DNA of 64,000 bases from Imbroritus primus (GTDB lineage Bacteria > Pseudomonadota > Gammaproteobacteria > Burkholderiales > Burkholderiaceae), in the NCBI RefSeq assembly GCF_964332355.1, contig NZ_OZ201293.1, positions 1,364,001 to 1,428,000 on the forward strand, given 5' to 3'. The notes beneath the pieces were generated by a model. The model was not told the DNA's origin. It made no database searches and saw only the letters and a list, made by a program, of their open reading frames with translations. The first letter of the stretch is position 1, and each line of letters starts with the position of its first letter. Shown one piece after another: positions 52,869 to 62,018 of the stretch. A program made the position numbers and the translations under genes.

Positions 52869-55800
52869 CTAGGCTGGCAGCAACTGCTTCAACGTCTGCT
52901 TGATCATTTGCGCACGCTTGGCCACATCGGCGAGATCGCCTTCGATCCGCAGCCGGTCCTGCCCGGCCAGCTTGATATTGCGGTTCTTCTGTACCAGGTC
53001 GATGATCTTCAGCGCGTCCACTGGCGGATTCGGCATGAACTGCATGACGATGGTCTTCTCGCCCGCGTCGATCTTGCGAATCCCCAGTGGCTTGGCCGAC
53101 AGGCGCAGGCGATGAGTCTCGATCAAAGCCTGCGCCTGTACGGGCAACTTCCCGAAACGGTCGATCAGTTCCTCATGCAGCGCATCGATCTGTTCCGCCG
53201 TCTCACAATTGGCGAGGCGCTTGTAGAGCGACAGGCGTTCGTGGACATCGCCGCAGTAGTCGTTTGGCAGCAGGGCGGGGGAGCCGAGGCTGATTTCCGT
53301 CGTGGCATGCAACGGTGCCATCAGATCGGGTTCCTTGCCGGCCTTCAGGGCCTTCACGGCTTCGTTCAGCATCTCGGTGTAGAGCTGGAAACCGATTTCC
53401 TGGATCTCGCCCGATTGTTTGTCGCCCAGCACTTCGCCGGCGCCGCGAATTTCCAGGTCATGCATGGCGAGATAGAAGCCCGAGCCGAGCTCCTCCATCT
53501 GCTGGATTGCTTCCAGCCGGCGATAGGCCTGCTTGGTCATGCCATCCAGATCCGGCACGAGCAGGTAGGCATATGCCTGGTGATGCGAGCGGCCGACCCG
53601 TCCGCGCAACTGATGCAGCTGCGCCAGGCCGAACTTGTCCGCCCGGTGGATCAGGATGGTATTGGCGGTGGGCACGTCGATACCGGTTTCGATGATGGTG
53701 GTGCACAGCAGGATATTGGCCCGCTGCGCCACGAAATCGCGCATCACGCGTTCGAGATCGCGCTCGTGCATCTGGCCGTGGGCCACCACGACACGGGCCT
53801 CTGGCACCAGCGCCTCCAGGGCGGCGCGCTTGTTCTCGATGGTCTCGACTTCGTTGTGGAGGAAGTACACCTGCCCGCCGCGCTTGAGTTCGCGCAGGAT
53901 CGCTTCGCGCAGCACGCCGTCTTCCTCGCGGCGCACAAAAGTCTTGATCGCCAGTCGCTTCTGTGGCGCCGTGGCGATCACCGAGAAATCGCGCAAGCCT
54001 TCGAGCGCCATGCCCAGCGTGCGCGGGATCGGCGTCGCGGTCAGCGTCAGGATATCAACCTCGGCGCGCAAGGTCTTGAGCGCTTCTTTCTGGCGCACGC
54101 CGAAACGGTGCTCCTCGTCGATGATCACCAGGCCGAGGCGCTTGAACCGTACGTCCGGCGACAGCAGCTTGTGCGTGCCGATAACGATATCGACCGTGCC
54201 GTCATTGATAGCCTTGACGGCGGCATCGATTTCCTTCTTGCTCTTGAAACGTGAGATTTCCGCGATCCGTACTGGCCACTCGGCGAAGCGGTCGGTCAGG
54301 GTCTGGAAATGCTGCTCGGCCAGCAGTGTCGTCGGTGCGAGGATCGCCACCTGCTTGCCGCCCATCACCGCCACGAAGGCGGCGCGCAACGCTACCTCGG
54401 TCTTGCCGAAGCCGACGTCGCCACACACCAGCCGGTCCATCGGCTTGCCGGAGGTCATGTCGCCGATCACCGCCTGGATGGCGGCAGCCTGGTCGGGTGT
54501 TTCCTCGAAGCCAAAGCTGTCGGCAAAGGTTTCATAGTCCTTGTGCGACAAAGCGAACGCGTGGCCTTCGCGGGCCGCGCGGCGCGCGTAGAGGTTCAGC
54601 AATTCCGCCGCGGTATCACGGATCTGTTCGGCTGCGCGGCGGCGCGCACGCTCCCATTGGCCCGATCCGAGCTGATGGATCGGCGCCGATTCTGGATCAG
54701 CGCCCGAGTATCGCGAAATCACGTGCAGCTGGTGCACCGGCACATACAGCTTGCTGCCGCTGGCATAGTCAAGGTGCAGGAACTCTTCTTCGCCCTGGCC
54801 GAGGTCAAGCGTGACCAGTCCCTGGTACCGCCCGATGCCGTGTTCGCTGTGTACGACCGGATCGCCGATCTTCAATTCGGCAAGATCGCGCACCATGGCA
54901 TCGACAGCGCTTGCCTGCTCCTGCTTGCGGCGGCCGGTACGGCGCATGGTTGCCGCGAATAGTTCGGCCTCGGTCACGAAGGCCAGGGCTTCGGCGGGAA
55001 TCGCAAAGCCTGAATGCAGGGGGGCGACGCTCAAGGCAAAGCGTGCATCAGAGGCAAGAAAGGCCTGCAGGCCATCGACCTGGGCTGGCTGCAAGCCGCT
55101 TTCGCCGAAGAGTTGTGCCAGCGTCTCGCGCCGGCCGGCCGAATCGGCGCACACCAGCACGCGCGCATCGCTGCGCATCAGGAACGACTCGAGATTGACC
55201 AGCGGATCCTCGGCGCGGCGATTGACTGCCACATCAGGAATCGGCGTCGTCAGGGCGTCCGGGGATGGGTCAGCCTTGAGCACGAGACGTGCGTGTACGC
55301 CGGCCGCGATATGGAAGGCATCTTCCTGCAGGAACAGCGTCTCAGGTAGCATCAGCGGTCGTTCGCGGTTGTGCCGCATGAAGTTGTAGCGCTGTTGCGT
55401 GTCCTGCCAGAAACGGCGGATGGCGTCTTCGAGATTGCCCACATAGGCAATCTGCGTCTCGGTCGGCAGATAGTCGAACAGCGTCGCCGTGCTGTCGAAG
55501 AACAGCGGCAGGTAGTACTCGATACCCGCGCTGGGCACGCCGTTGCCGATGTCCTTGTAGATCGTTGAGCGGCTTGGGTCCCCCTCGAAGATCTCGCGCC
55601 AGCGGCCGCGGAATGCGGTGCGCGCGGCCTCGTCCATGGGGAATTCGCGGCCTGGCAACAACCGGACCTCATCGACGGGGTAGAGGCTGCGCTGACTGTC
55701 GGGATCGAAGGCACGGATGCTGTCGATTTCGTCGTCGAACAGGTCGAGGCGGTACGGCAGGCCCGAACCCATCGGAAACAGGTCGATCAGGCCGCCGCGT

Positions 55801-56306
55801 ACGCTGTATTCGCCGGGGCGCATCACGGCGCTCACATGCTCGTAGCCAGCCAGCGTCAGTTGGGCCTTCAAGGCCGCCTCGTCGAGCTTCGCCCCGCGCT
55901 TGAAGAAGAAGGTGTAGGCGGCCAGAAAGGCGGGCGGGGCGAGCCGATAGAGCGCAGTCGTGGCCGGGACGATGACAATGTCGCATTGTCCTGTCTGGAT
56001 GTCATGCAGCGTCGCCAGCCGCTCCGAGACCAGGTCCTGGTGTGGCGAAAAGCTGTCGTACGGCAACGTCTCCCAGTCCGGCAGCAAGCGGATCTTCAGG
56101 TCTGGCGCATACCAGCCGATCTCATCCGTCAGGCGTTGCGCATCCACTGCGCTCGCGCACACCACGGCGAGCATGGGAACCGTCGCACGGTGGCGCAGGA
56201 AATACCGGGCCAGCAACAACGCGTCGGCGGAGCCGTGCAGGCCGGCAAACACAAAGCGCTGGCCAGCTTTGACCAATGGAAGGGCTTCGAGGCGGAGATC
56301 GGACAT
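52869..56306 (-). CDS. mfd: Transcription-repair coupling factor
   Basis: This 1145-aa Mfd removes stalled RNA polymerase and recruits UvrA. In order: UvrB-like N-terminal domains, RNA polymerase interaction domain (about 480-550; GDPVVHSEHGIGRYQGLVTL), the translocase with Walker A GDVGFGKTEVALRAAFVAV (around residue 630) and DEEHRFGVRQKE (around 730), and the C-terminal domain (PVQAQALIETHRLRLSAKPL). Length is standard. The start at MSDLRLEALPLVKAGQRF was chosen; 50 upstream codons are not family-like. It is divergent from ispD, with 220 bases between. Confidence 0.97.
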   Translation of the reverse strand: MSDLRLEALPLVKAGQRFVFAGLHGSADALLLARYFLRHRATVPMLAVVCASAVDAQRLTDEIGWYAPDLKIRLLPDWETLPYDSFSPHQDLVSERLATLHDIQTGQCDIVIVPATTALYRLAPPAFLAAYTFFFKRGAKLDEAALKAQLTLAGYEHVSAVMRPGEYSVRGGLIDLFPMGSGLPYRLDLFDDEIDSIRAFDPDSQRSLYPVDEVRLLPGREFPMDEAARTAFRGRWREIFEGDPSRSTIYKDIGNGVPSAGIEYYLPLFFDSTATLFDYLPTETQIAYVGNLEDAIRRFWQDTQQRYNFMRHNRERPLMLPETLFLQEDAFHIAAGVHARLVLKADPSPDALTTPIPDVAVNRRAEDPLVNLESFLMRSDARVLVCADSAGRRETLAQLFGESGLQPAQVDGLQAFLASDARFALSVAPLHSGFAIPAEALAFVTEAELFAATMRRTGRRKQEQASAVDAMVRDLAELKIGDPVVHSEHGIGRYQGLVTLDLGQGEEEFLHLDYASGSKLYVPVHQLHVISRYSGADPESAPIHQLGSGQWERARRRAAEQIRDTAAELLNLYARRAAREGHAFALSHKDYETFADSFGFEETPDQAAAIQAVIGDMTSGKPMDRLVCGDVGFGKTEVALRAAFVAVMGGKQVAILAPTTLLAEQHFQTLTDRFAEWPVRIAEISRFKSKKEIDAAVKAINDGTVDIVIGTHKLLSPDVRFKRLGLVIIDEEHRFGVRQKEALKTLRAEVDILTLTATPIPRTLGMALEGLRDFSVIATAPQKRLAIKTFVRREEDGVLREAILRELKRGGQVYFLHNEVETIENKRAALEALVPEARVVVAHGQMHERDLERVMRDFVAQRANILLCTTIIETGIDVPTANTILIHRADKFGLAQLHQLRGRVGRSHHQAYAYLLVPDLDGMTKQAYRRLEAIQQMEELGSGFYLAMHDLEIRGAGEVLGDKQSGEIQEIGFQLYTEMLNEAVKALKAGKEPDLMAPLHATTEISLGSPALLPNDYCGDVHERLSLYKRLANCETAEQIDALHEELIDRFGKLPVQAQALIETHRLRLSAKPLGIRKIDAGEKTIVMQFMPNPPVDALKIIDLVQKNRNIKLAGQDRLRIEGDLADVAKRAQMIKQTLKQLLPA

Positions 56307-56526
56307 AAAAACGGCAAAACCCCGCCGGACGTGCGGGCGGGGGTGGTTCCTGTGTGGGGCAGCGGCACCGGCGCGGCAAAATGCCGGGGTGTGCAGACTG
56401 CGGTCAACCGTTATTATAAAATCCCGGACGGCATTGCTGCAGCATTGCCGTGCCAATCTGCGTATTTTCGATGGTGCTGTCCGTTGCGGGCCGAACCGTC
56501 CTACCGTCGCCCGCGGGGCGTGCCTG

Positions 56527-57312
56527 ATGACCCTGTCTTTCGATCCTGCTGGATCCCTCCGTCCTGCCGATGATGCCGCGGCACCTGGCTCACCTCGCTT
56601 CTACGGCCTGATTCCATGTGCGGGCGTCGGGTCGCGTGCAGGCACAACCCAGCCCAAGCAATATGAGCCGCTCGCCGGTGTGCCGATGCTGCGCTACGCG
56701 CTGGCGGCGTTCTCCGCCAGTCCTTCGATTGCCCGTACCGTGCTGGTGCTGGCGCCAGGCGACCAGTCGCTGCATCGCCGTTTCGACGAGGCGCTGTTTG
56801 CGGGGCTGCGTTTCGACGTTGCGTATTGCGGCGGCGCGTCGCGTCAGGCCTCGGTGCGTAATGGACTCGATGCACTGGTCGCGCGGGGTGCAGGGGCGGA
56901 TGACTGGGTACTGGTGCATGATGCAGCCCGGCCGGGGCTGCTGCCCGGCATGATCGAGAACCTCGTCCGGCACGCGGACGGCGACGGCGCATTGCTCGCC
57001 CTGCCGGTGGCCGACACCCTGAAACGGGCAGATGACACAGCTTGCAGCGCCGGTACGGTTTCCCGGGATGGCCTCTGGCAGGCGCAGACGCCGCAAATGT
57101 TCCGCATCGGCCGCCTGATGGATGCGCTCGATCAGGCCGAGGCCAGCGGGGCTGTCGTCACGGACGAGGCCAGTGCGGTGGAGTTGCTGGGGGACCGGCC
57201 GGCGCTGGTGCGTGGCTCGCTGCGCAATTTCAAGGTAACGTATCCTGAAGACTTCGCGCTGGCTGAGTGTTTTCTCGCTAGCAATCCTCATTCTTCCAGG
57301 CGGGAACCATGA
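56527..57312 (+). CDS. ispD: 2-C-methyl-D-erythritol 4-phosphate cytidylyltransferase
   Basis: This 261-aa MEP-pathway enzyme joins MEP and CTP. The N-terminal nucleotide-binding motif is GLIPCAGVGSRAGTTQPKQY, where a Cys replaces the more common Ala. The second part contains VLVHDAARPGLLP and GLWQAQTPQMFRIGRL, and KVTYPEDFALAECFL is near the end. The length exceeds the usual 225-240 because of a 27-residue N-terminal extension (MTLSFDPAGSLRPADDAAAP) of low conservation, so a start nearer residue 25 is possible. A TATAAA at 56415-56420 may be its -10. Its stop overlaps ispF by 4 bases. Confidence 0.95.
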   Translation: MTLSFDPAGSLRPADDAAAPGSPRFYGLIPCAGVGSRAGTTQPKQYEPLAGVPMLRYALAAFSASPSIARTVLVLAPGDQSLHRRFDEALFAGLRFDVAYCGGASRQASVRNGLDALVARGAGADDWVLVHDAARPGLLPGMIENLVRHADGDGALLALPVADTLKRADDTACSAGTVSRDGLWQAQTPQMFRIGRLMDALDQAEASGAVVTDEASAVELLGDRPALVRGSLRNFKVTYPEDFALAECFLASNPHSSRREP

Positions 57313-57815
57313 TTCCATTCGACGTTCGGGTCGGGCAGGGCTATGACGTGCATGCGCTGGTGGCGGGCCGCCCGCTGATTCTTGGCGGCGTGACGATTCC
57401 CCATGACAAGGGCCTGCTCGGCCATTCCGATGCCGATGCCTTGTTGCATGCCCTGACCGATGCGCTGTTCGGCGCGGCCGGGCTTGGCGATATCGGTCGC
57501 CATTTCCCCGATACCGATCCTGCGTTTGCCGGAGCGGACAGCCGCGTGCTGCTGCGTGAAGCCGCCGCACGCGTGCGCGCCGCCGGCTATGCCATCGGCA
57601 ATGTCGACGCGACCGTGATTGCCCAGGCGCCCAGGCTGGCGCCACATGTCAACGGCATGGTCGAGAATATCGCGCAGGATCTTGGCATCGCTGTTGAACG
57701 TGTCAACGTCAAGGCCAAGACCAACGAAAAACTGGGTTACCTGGGCCGTCAGGAAGCCATCGAGGCGCAAGCCGTGGCCTTGCTGCTGCGTTGCGAAGGT
57801 GAATCGAAGGATTGA
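57309..57815 (+). CDS. ispF: 2-C-methyl-D-erythritol 2,4-cyclodiphosphate synthase
   Basis: This 168-aa MEP-pathway enzyme makes the cyclodiphosphate. Metal ligands are Asp13 and His15 (GQGYDVHALV) and His47 (HSDADALLHALTDAL). VNVKAKTNEKLGYLGRQEAI is the conserved late motif. Length is standard. It overlaps ispD by four bases (ATGA), giving translational coupling as in most proteobacteria. These two steps feed isoprenoids, including the hpnCDE products encoded nearby. Confidence 0.98.
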   Translation: MIPFDVRVGQGYDVHALVAGRPLILGGVTIPHDKGLLGHSDADALLHALTDALFGAAGLGDIGRHFPDTDPAFAGADSRVLLREAAARVRAAGYAIGNVDATVIAQAPRLAPHVNGMVENIAQDLGIAVERVNVKAKTNEKLGYLGRQEAIEAQAVALLLRCEGESKD

Positions 57816-57878
57816 GGCGGGGGGCTGCAACGGACAAAGGCCGCGGGGGAACGCTGGCACCTTGTTGCCGATGAGCAT

Positions 57879-59219
57879 TCAGGCAAGCGGAAAACTCGCA
57901 CGCACGATCAGGCCGCTGCCAGGCGGTTCGCGGTTTACCATCGTCAACTGGCCGCCGGAACGTTGCACGATACGACTGACGATCGACATGCCCAGCCCGG
58001 CGCCCTTGGCCTCGGTGCGCGCCGAATCGAGCCGGTAGAACGGACGTGTCAGTAGCGGCAATTGATCGGCCGGCACGCCCTGGCCGTGGTCCATGACTTC
58101 CAGGATCGCCGCGCCATGCTCCATGCGCGTGACGATCACGATTTCCGCGCATTCCTTGCCTGGCGTCTTGCCATAACGGCGGGCGTTTTCCACGAGATTG
58201 TCAAGCACGCGCAGCACATCCATGCGGTTCGACAGGGCCGCGACGGAAGGCGCCAGTTGCAGTGTCAGCGTGACATCGGCCAGTGTGGCATAGCGTGGCA
58301 CGGCTTCCTGCACAAGTTCCGACAGATCGACGGGACTCGCTGCCGTGTCCGACGGGCGCGCATATTCCAGGAACTGGCCGATGATCTGGTCCATCTGCTC
58401 GATGTCGCCGATCATGGCATCCCGCGTGGCCTGGTCGGCCGGGCTCATTTCCGTCTCCAGCCGCAGCCGGGTCAACGGCGTGCGCAAGTCATGCGAAATG
58501 CCGGCCAGCATCACCACCCGGTCGTGTTCCAGCTGGCGCAGATCCTTCACCATCTGGTTGAAACTGTGGTTGGCGAGCGCCACCTCGCTGGCCCCGCGCT
58601 CGGGCAGCGGCGCGGGCTCCTGACCGGTACCGAGCTCGCGAGCCGCGTTGGCCAGCACCTTGAGCGGATGGTTGACGCGCGACGTGATGAACGCCGCGCC
58701 CAGGATCGACAGTACCAGCGCCGCAATGCTCCACCACAGCCACTGCAGGCCGGGCACATGCTCGAAGCGATCCTGGCTGATGGCGACCCAGTAATCGTCC
58801 CCCTCGATCTGGAAGCTGATCCATACGCCGGGAATGTCGTTCACGGCTGTCGCGATCACGGTATCGTCGCCCAGCCGGGCGCGGATCTCGTGCTGCACCA
58901 GCTGCGTCAGGAATGGACTGGCAGTGGGTACTTTGTAGTTGTCCTCTTCCTCACGCGGATAGACCTTGATGCCTTCGTTCTGCACGAGGTCGAGCAGCAG
59001 GAAGCGCCGCCGCACCGGGTCGGAATAGAGCAGGGCCGCACGGGTCAGCTTGACCACGCTGACCACCTGCAGCGCAATCTGCTGGGCGCGCGGCGCGCGC
59101 TCGAAGATGCGGAAGCTCTGGAACCACATGCCGAGCGACAGCACGATCAGCAGGGCAATGAGCATGAAGGTCCGCCAGAACAGCGAACCGAAGAAGTCGG
59201 AGAAGACGCGCCTGAACAC
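57879..59219 (-). CDS. EnvZ/RisS-type sensor histidine kinase
   Basis: This 446-aa membrane kinase has TM segments near 15-35 (LFWRTFMLIALLIVLSLGMW) and 157-180 (LQWLWWSIAALVLSILGAAF). A HAMP region (about 180-232), a HisKA domain with phospho-His243 (LAGISHDLRTPLTRLRLETE), and a HATPase (VMDHGQGVPADQLPLLTRPF, then AKGAGLGMSIVSRIVQRSGG) follow. The periplasmic loop is about 120 residues. The gene lies 15 bases after its response regulator. It resembles EnvZ and the Bordetella RisS; the signal is unknown. Confidence 0.93.
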   Translation of the reverse strand: MFRRVFSDFFGSLFWRTFMLIALLIVLSLGMWFQSFRIFERAPRAQQIALQVVSVVKLTRAALLYSDPVRRRFLLLDLVQNEGIKVYPREEEDNYKVPTASPFLTQLVQHEIRARLGDDTVIATAVNDIPGVWISFQIEGDDYWVAISQDRFEHVPGLQWLWWSIAALVLSILGAAFITSRVNHPLKVLANAARELGTGQEPAPLPERGASEVALANHSFNQMVKDLRQLEHDRVVMLAGISHDLRTPLTRLRLETEMSPADQATRDAMIGDIEQMDQIIGQFLEYARPSDTAASPVDLSELVQEAVPRYATLADVTLTLQLAPSVAALSNRMDVLRVLDNLVENARRYGKTPGKECAEIVIVTRMEHGAAILEVMDHGQGVPADQLPLLTRPFYRLDSARTEAKGAGLGMSIVSRIVQRSGGQLTMVNREPPGSGLIVRASFPLA

Positions 59220-59234
59220 GATACGGCAGTGCCG

Positions 59235-59957
59235 TTATTTCACGCCATCCGGAATAAAGACATAGCCAAGTCCCCACACCGTCTGGATGAAGCGCGGATT
59301 GCTCGGATCCGTTTCGATCAGCTTGCGCAAGCGCGAGATCTGGACGTCCAGGCTGCGGTCGAAGACTTCATATTCCCGGCCTCGAGCCATTTCCATGAGC
59401 TTCTCGCGCGACAGGGGCTGGCGCGGGTGGCGGGCGAAAACCTTGAGTACCGAGAATTCGCCGGTCGTCAGCGTGATTTCATCCTCGCCCTTGGTCAGCG
59501 TGCGGGTCGCGAGATTGAGGACGAAATCGCCGAAGGCAAAGCTTTCCGGCGCTTCCGATGGCGCACCCGGCACTTCAGCGGGGCCTTTGCGACGCAGTAC
59601 TGCATGAATGCGCGCAATCAGTTCGCGCGGATTGAAGGGCTTGGGCAGGTAATCGTCCGCGCCCATTTCCAGCCCGACAATGCGGTCCACATCCTCGCCC
59701 TTGGCAGTGAGCATGATGATCGGCGTCTGGTCATTGGCTCCGCGGAGCCGGCGGCAGATCGACAGGCCATCTTCCCCGGGCATCATCAGGTCGAGCACCA
59801 GCAGGTCGAAGCGCTCGCGTAGCCAGAGCTTGTTCATCGCCGTGGCGTTTTCCGCCACCAGTACCGTAAACCCCTGATCGCCCAGATAGCGACGCAGCAG
59901 ATCGCGCAAACGGGGGTCGTCGTCTACGACAAGAATCTTGTAGCTGGTATTTTCCAT
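59235..59957 (-). CDS. ompR: OmpR/RisA-type response regulator
   Basis: This 240-aa regulator has a receiver domain with Asp56 (DLLVLDLMMPGEDG) and the switch residues in IIMLTAKGEDVDRIVG, and a winged-helix output domain with LNLATRTLTKGEDEITLTTG, LSREKLMEMARGREYEVFDR and FIQTVWGLGYVFIPDG. The pair with the EnvZ-type kinase downstream is tight. Such regulators control porins and osmotic or acid responses; the targets here are not seen. Confidence 0.95.
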   Translation of the reverse strand: MENTSYKILVVDDDPRLRDLLRRYLGDQGFTVLVAENATAMNKLWLRERFDLLVLDLMMPGEDGLSICRRLRGANDQTPIIMLTAKGEDVDRIVGLEMGADDYLPKPFNPRELIARIHAVLRRKGPAEVPGAPSEAPESFAFGDFVLNLATRTLTKGEDEITLTTGEFSVLKVFARHPRQPLSREKLMEMARGREYEVFDRSLDVQISRLRKLIETDPSNPRFIQTVWGLGYVFIPDGVK

Positions 59958-60169
59958 GGCGGTATCTTAGCGATAAAAGCAAGCCGGTTAAACAGACAAT
60001 CGCGGGGAATCAACGAAAGAGAAACAACTGGTTACATACTTTACGTGACCACGGAAGGCCTTGTGCACCCTACGCCCGCGCGTGCACGGTAAACTTTCGG
60101 GCAGCCACCGAACTCCATCGGACTGCCGATCGACCAAATCATTCCCGCAGACTGACGCGCCATTTTCCC

Positions 60170-60481
60170 ATGCCTTTATCCCGGCTGCTTGTTTCCGTTG
60201 CCTTGCTGTTTGCGGCGTCCGCATTGGCGCTGCCGGAAGGCGTCGCCCATGCAGCCGGAGACCGCAAGACGAAGATGCGCAAGGACACAGGGCGGCATGG
60301 CAAGGAGCCGGGGCAGGCAGCCCGTCGCGAGCGGGAACGCCGGGCAGCGCCAGCGCATGGACACCAGCAGGGACGCCCGCAGGGGCGCCATGGCGGCGGG
60401 CACATGCTGGCCCCCAACGAGCGGCAGAACCTGCGCCAGAGCGTGTACGACGCCATGCGCGATATCTATCACGGCGGCTGA
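60170..60481 (+). CDS. Small secreted basic protein of unknown function
   Basis: A 103-aa protein with a signal peptide (LLVSVALLFAASALALPEGV, cleavage near AHA-AG). The mature part is basic and rich in Gly, His, Arg and Gln (KEPGQAARRERERRAAPAHG; HGGGHMLAPNERQNLRQSVY), ending RDIYHGG. No family is recognised. Its start at MPLSRLLVSVAL is well placed. It sits between ompR and hpnE and is divergent from ompR. Confidence 0.65.
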   Translation: MPLSRLLVSVALLFAASALALPEGVAHAAGDRKTKMRKDTGRHGKEPGQAARRERERRAAPAHGHQQGRPQGRHGGGHMLAPNERQNLRQSVYDAMRDIYHGG

Positions 60482-60507
60482 TCCAGCGGAATACCCCGTA
60501 TGACGCG

Positions 60508-62013
60508 TTATCGGCCTGCAAGCGGCAGGTCGCCAGTGAGTTGCGCCCATAATGTGTGTGCTGCCTGCAGACCGCTCCGAACTGCGCTTTCCAGCGTAGC
60601 CGGATAAGGTCCGGCCGTGTAGTCGCCGGCTAGCACCAGCCCTGGCAAGCCGGTCGCGTTTTCGGGACGGCAGATGCCGGGGCGGCTGCGGAAAGTCGCC
60701 TGCTTCTCCGTGATGACCAGTGCCTTGTCCGGCAGCAGGCATGCCTGCAGATCAGCCGCGGGAACCACGCCGCGCAACTCCTCCAGCAATTGATGGCATA
60801 CCGCCGCGGTAAGATCGGCCCGTGGCCGTTGTACCGCATCGTCTGCGACACTGATGACGATGGCCCAATGCTCATGATCTGGCGAACCGGGGGGAGCAGA
60901 CAGCTGGCCGCGATCGAAGAGAAACTGCCCGAAGGCGCCGGATGCGGGATCGCAGCGTAGCGCCAGCATGGGGTGTGGGAGGCGGACGCCGGGTGCGGGA
61001 AGGTATACCGTCGTGATCGGCGCATGGGTGAGTGCTGCGAGTTGCGTGCAGAGTGCCTCGCGCGCCAGTAGAGCGCTCGCGTCCGTCAACGCGATGCCAT
61101 TAATCAGTCGGCTAGCGTCGCGCGGTGCGGTGGCGAGCACGATGCCGTCGACCTCAAGCTCATCCGGCGTCGTCATCACATTCCAGCCGGATGCACCGGG
61201 CATGAGTCCTCGCACTGGCTTTCCGAGGTGGACCTGGCTGCCATGCCGGGCCAGCCAGTTGGCTGCAGGTTCGGCGAACAATGCGCCGAAGTCGATGCGT
61301 GGCACGAGCATATCGCTGCTGCCCGGTCCGGACAGCAGGGCGTCGCGCAGGACATTGAGAAAGACCTGGGCGCTGGCCTCTTCGATGGGCGTATTGAGCG
61401 CCGAGATACAGAGTGGCTGCCAGATCCTGTCGATGGTTTGAACGGGTTCTCCGGCCAGCCATTGCGCGACGGTGAGAGCGTCGTGGCAACGCCAGCCCCG
61501 TAAGGCGGCGACTGCCAGCTTGCGCACCAGCCGCACACGTTCACCGAGCGGGATGCTGCGCGCCTGCCACAGACCCGCGAGCAGGTGCCATGGTCGGCCA
61601 CCTGGCGTGGCGGCGAGCGCAAATCCGTCGGCATAGCGGATCTGCAGCGGCAGCCGCAGCAGCGCCGTGGCCGGCGTCACGCCGACCCGCTGCATCAGAT
61701 CAAGACAGGTACGATATGCGCCGAGCAGGATGTGCTGGCCGTTATCGAGGCGGAGCCGGATAGTCCGATCGCGGTTGTCGTCCGTCAGCGCGCGGGCGCG
61801 GCCGCCGAGCGTGCGCGCCCGTTCCAGCACCGTGACAGTGGCCCCGAGCGTGGTCAGCTCAAGTGCCGCCGCCAGCCCGGCCCAGCCACCGCCAATCACG
61901 GCAACATGTGGGTTGGCGGCATGGTGTGCGGCAGTATGCGGCGAGGCGACCCGGGATGCCGCAACCTGTGGCGAAGACTGGCGCGAAGTCTGCGGGGGCA
62001 GGTGCGCGCGCAT
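60508..62013 (-). CDS. hpnE: Hydroxysqualene dehydroxylase HpnE
   Basis: This 501-aa FAD-dependent enzyme reduces hydroxysqualene to squalene. The FAD-binding motif VAVIGGGWAGLAAALELTTL starts near residue 37, preceded by a 35-residue Ser/His/Ala-rich leader that is unusual for the family. Later motifs are GNNGQHILLGAYRT-like NGQHILLGAYRTCLDLMQRV and GLVLAGDYTAGPYPATLESA. The start at the ATG 62013 is preferred; a GTG 14 codons earlier lies inside hpnD. It is the third gene in the direction hpnC-hpnD-hpnE; the hpnD stop is 5 bases before it. Confidence 0.93.
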   Translation of the reverse strand: MRAHLPPQTSRQSSPQVAASRVASPHTAAHHAANPHVAVIGGGWAGLAAALELTTLGATVTVLERARTLGGRARALTDDNRDRTIRLRLDNGQHILLGAYRTCLDLMQRVGVTPATALLRLPLQIRYADGFALAATPGGRPWHLLAGLWQARSIPLGERVRLVRKLAVAALRGWRCHDALTVAQWLAGEPVQTIDRIWQPLCISALNTPIEEASAQVFLNVLRDALLSGPGSSDMLVPRIDFGALFAEPAANWLARHGSQVHLGKPVRGLMPGASGWNVMTTPDELEVDGIVLATAPRDASRLINGIALTDASALLAREALCTQLAALTHAPITTVYLPAPGVRLPHPMLALRCDPASGAFGQFLFDRGQLSAPPGSPDHEHWAIVISVADDAVQRPRADLTAAVCHQLLEELRGVVPAADLQACLLPDKALVITEKQATFRSRPGICRPENATGLPGLVLAGDYTAGPYPATLESAVRSGLQAAHTLWAQLTGDLPLAGR

Positions 62014-62018
62014 CACGG

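Noticed and set aside
52908..54254. Plus-strand open frames opposite mfd
   Set aside because: Antisense shadows in a high-GC gene; mfd motifs are complete.
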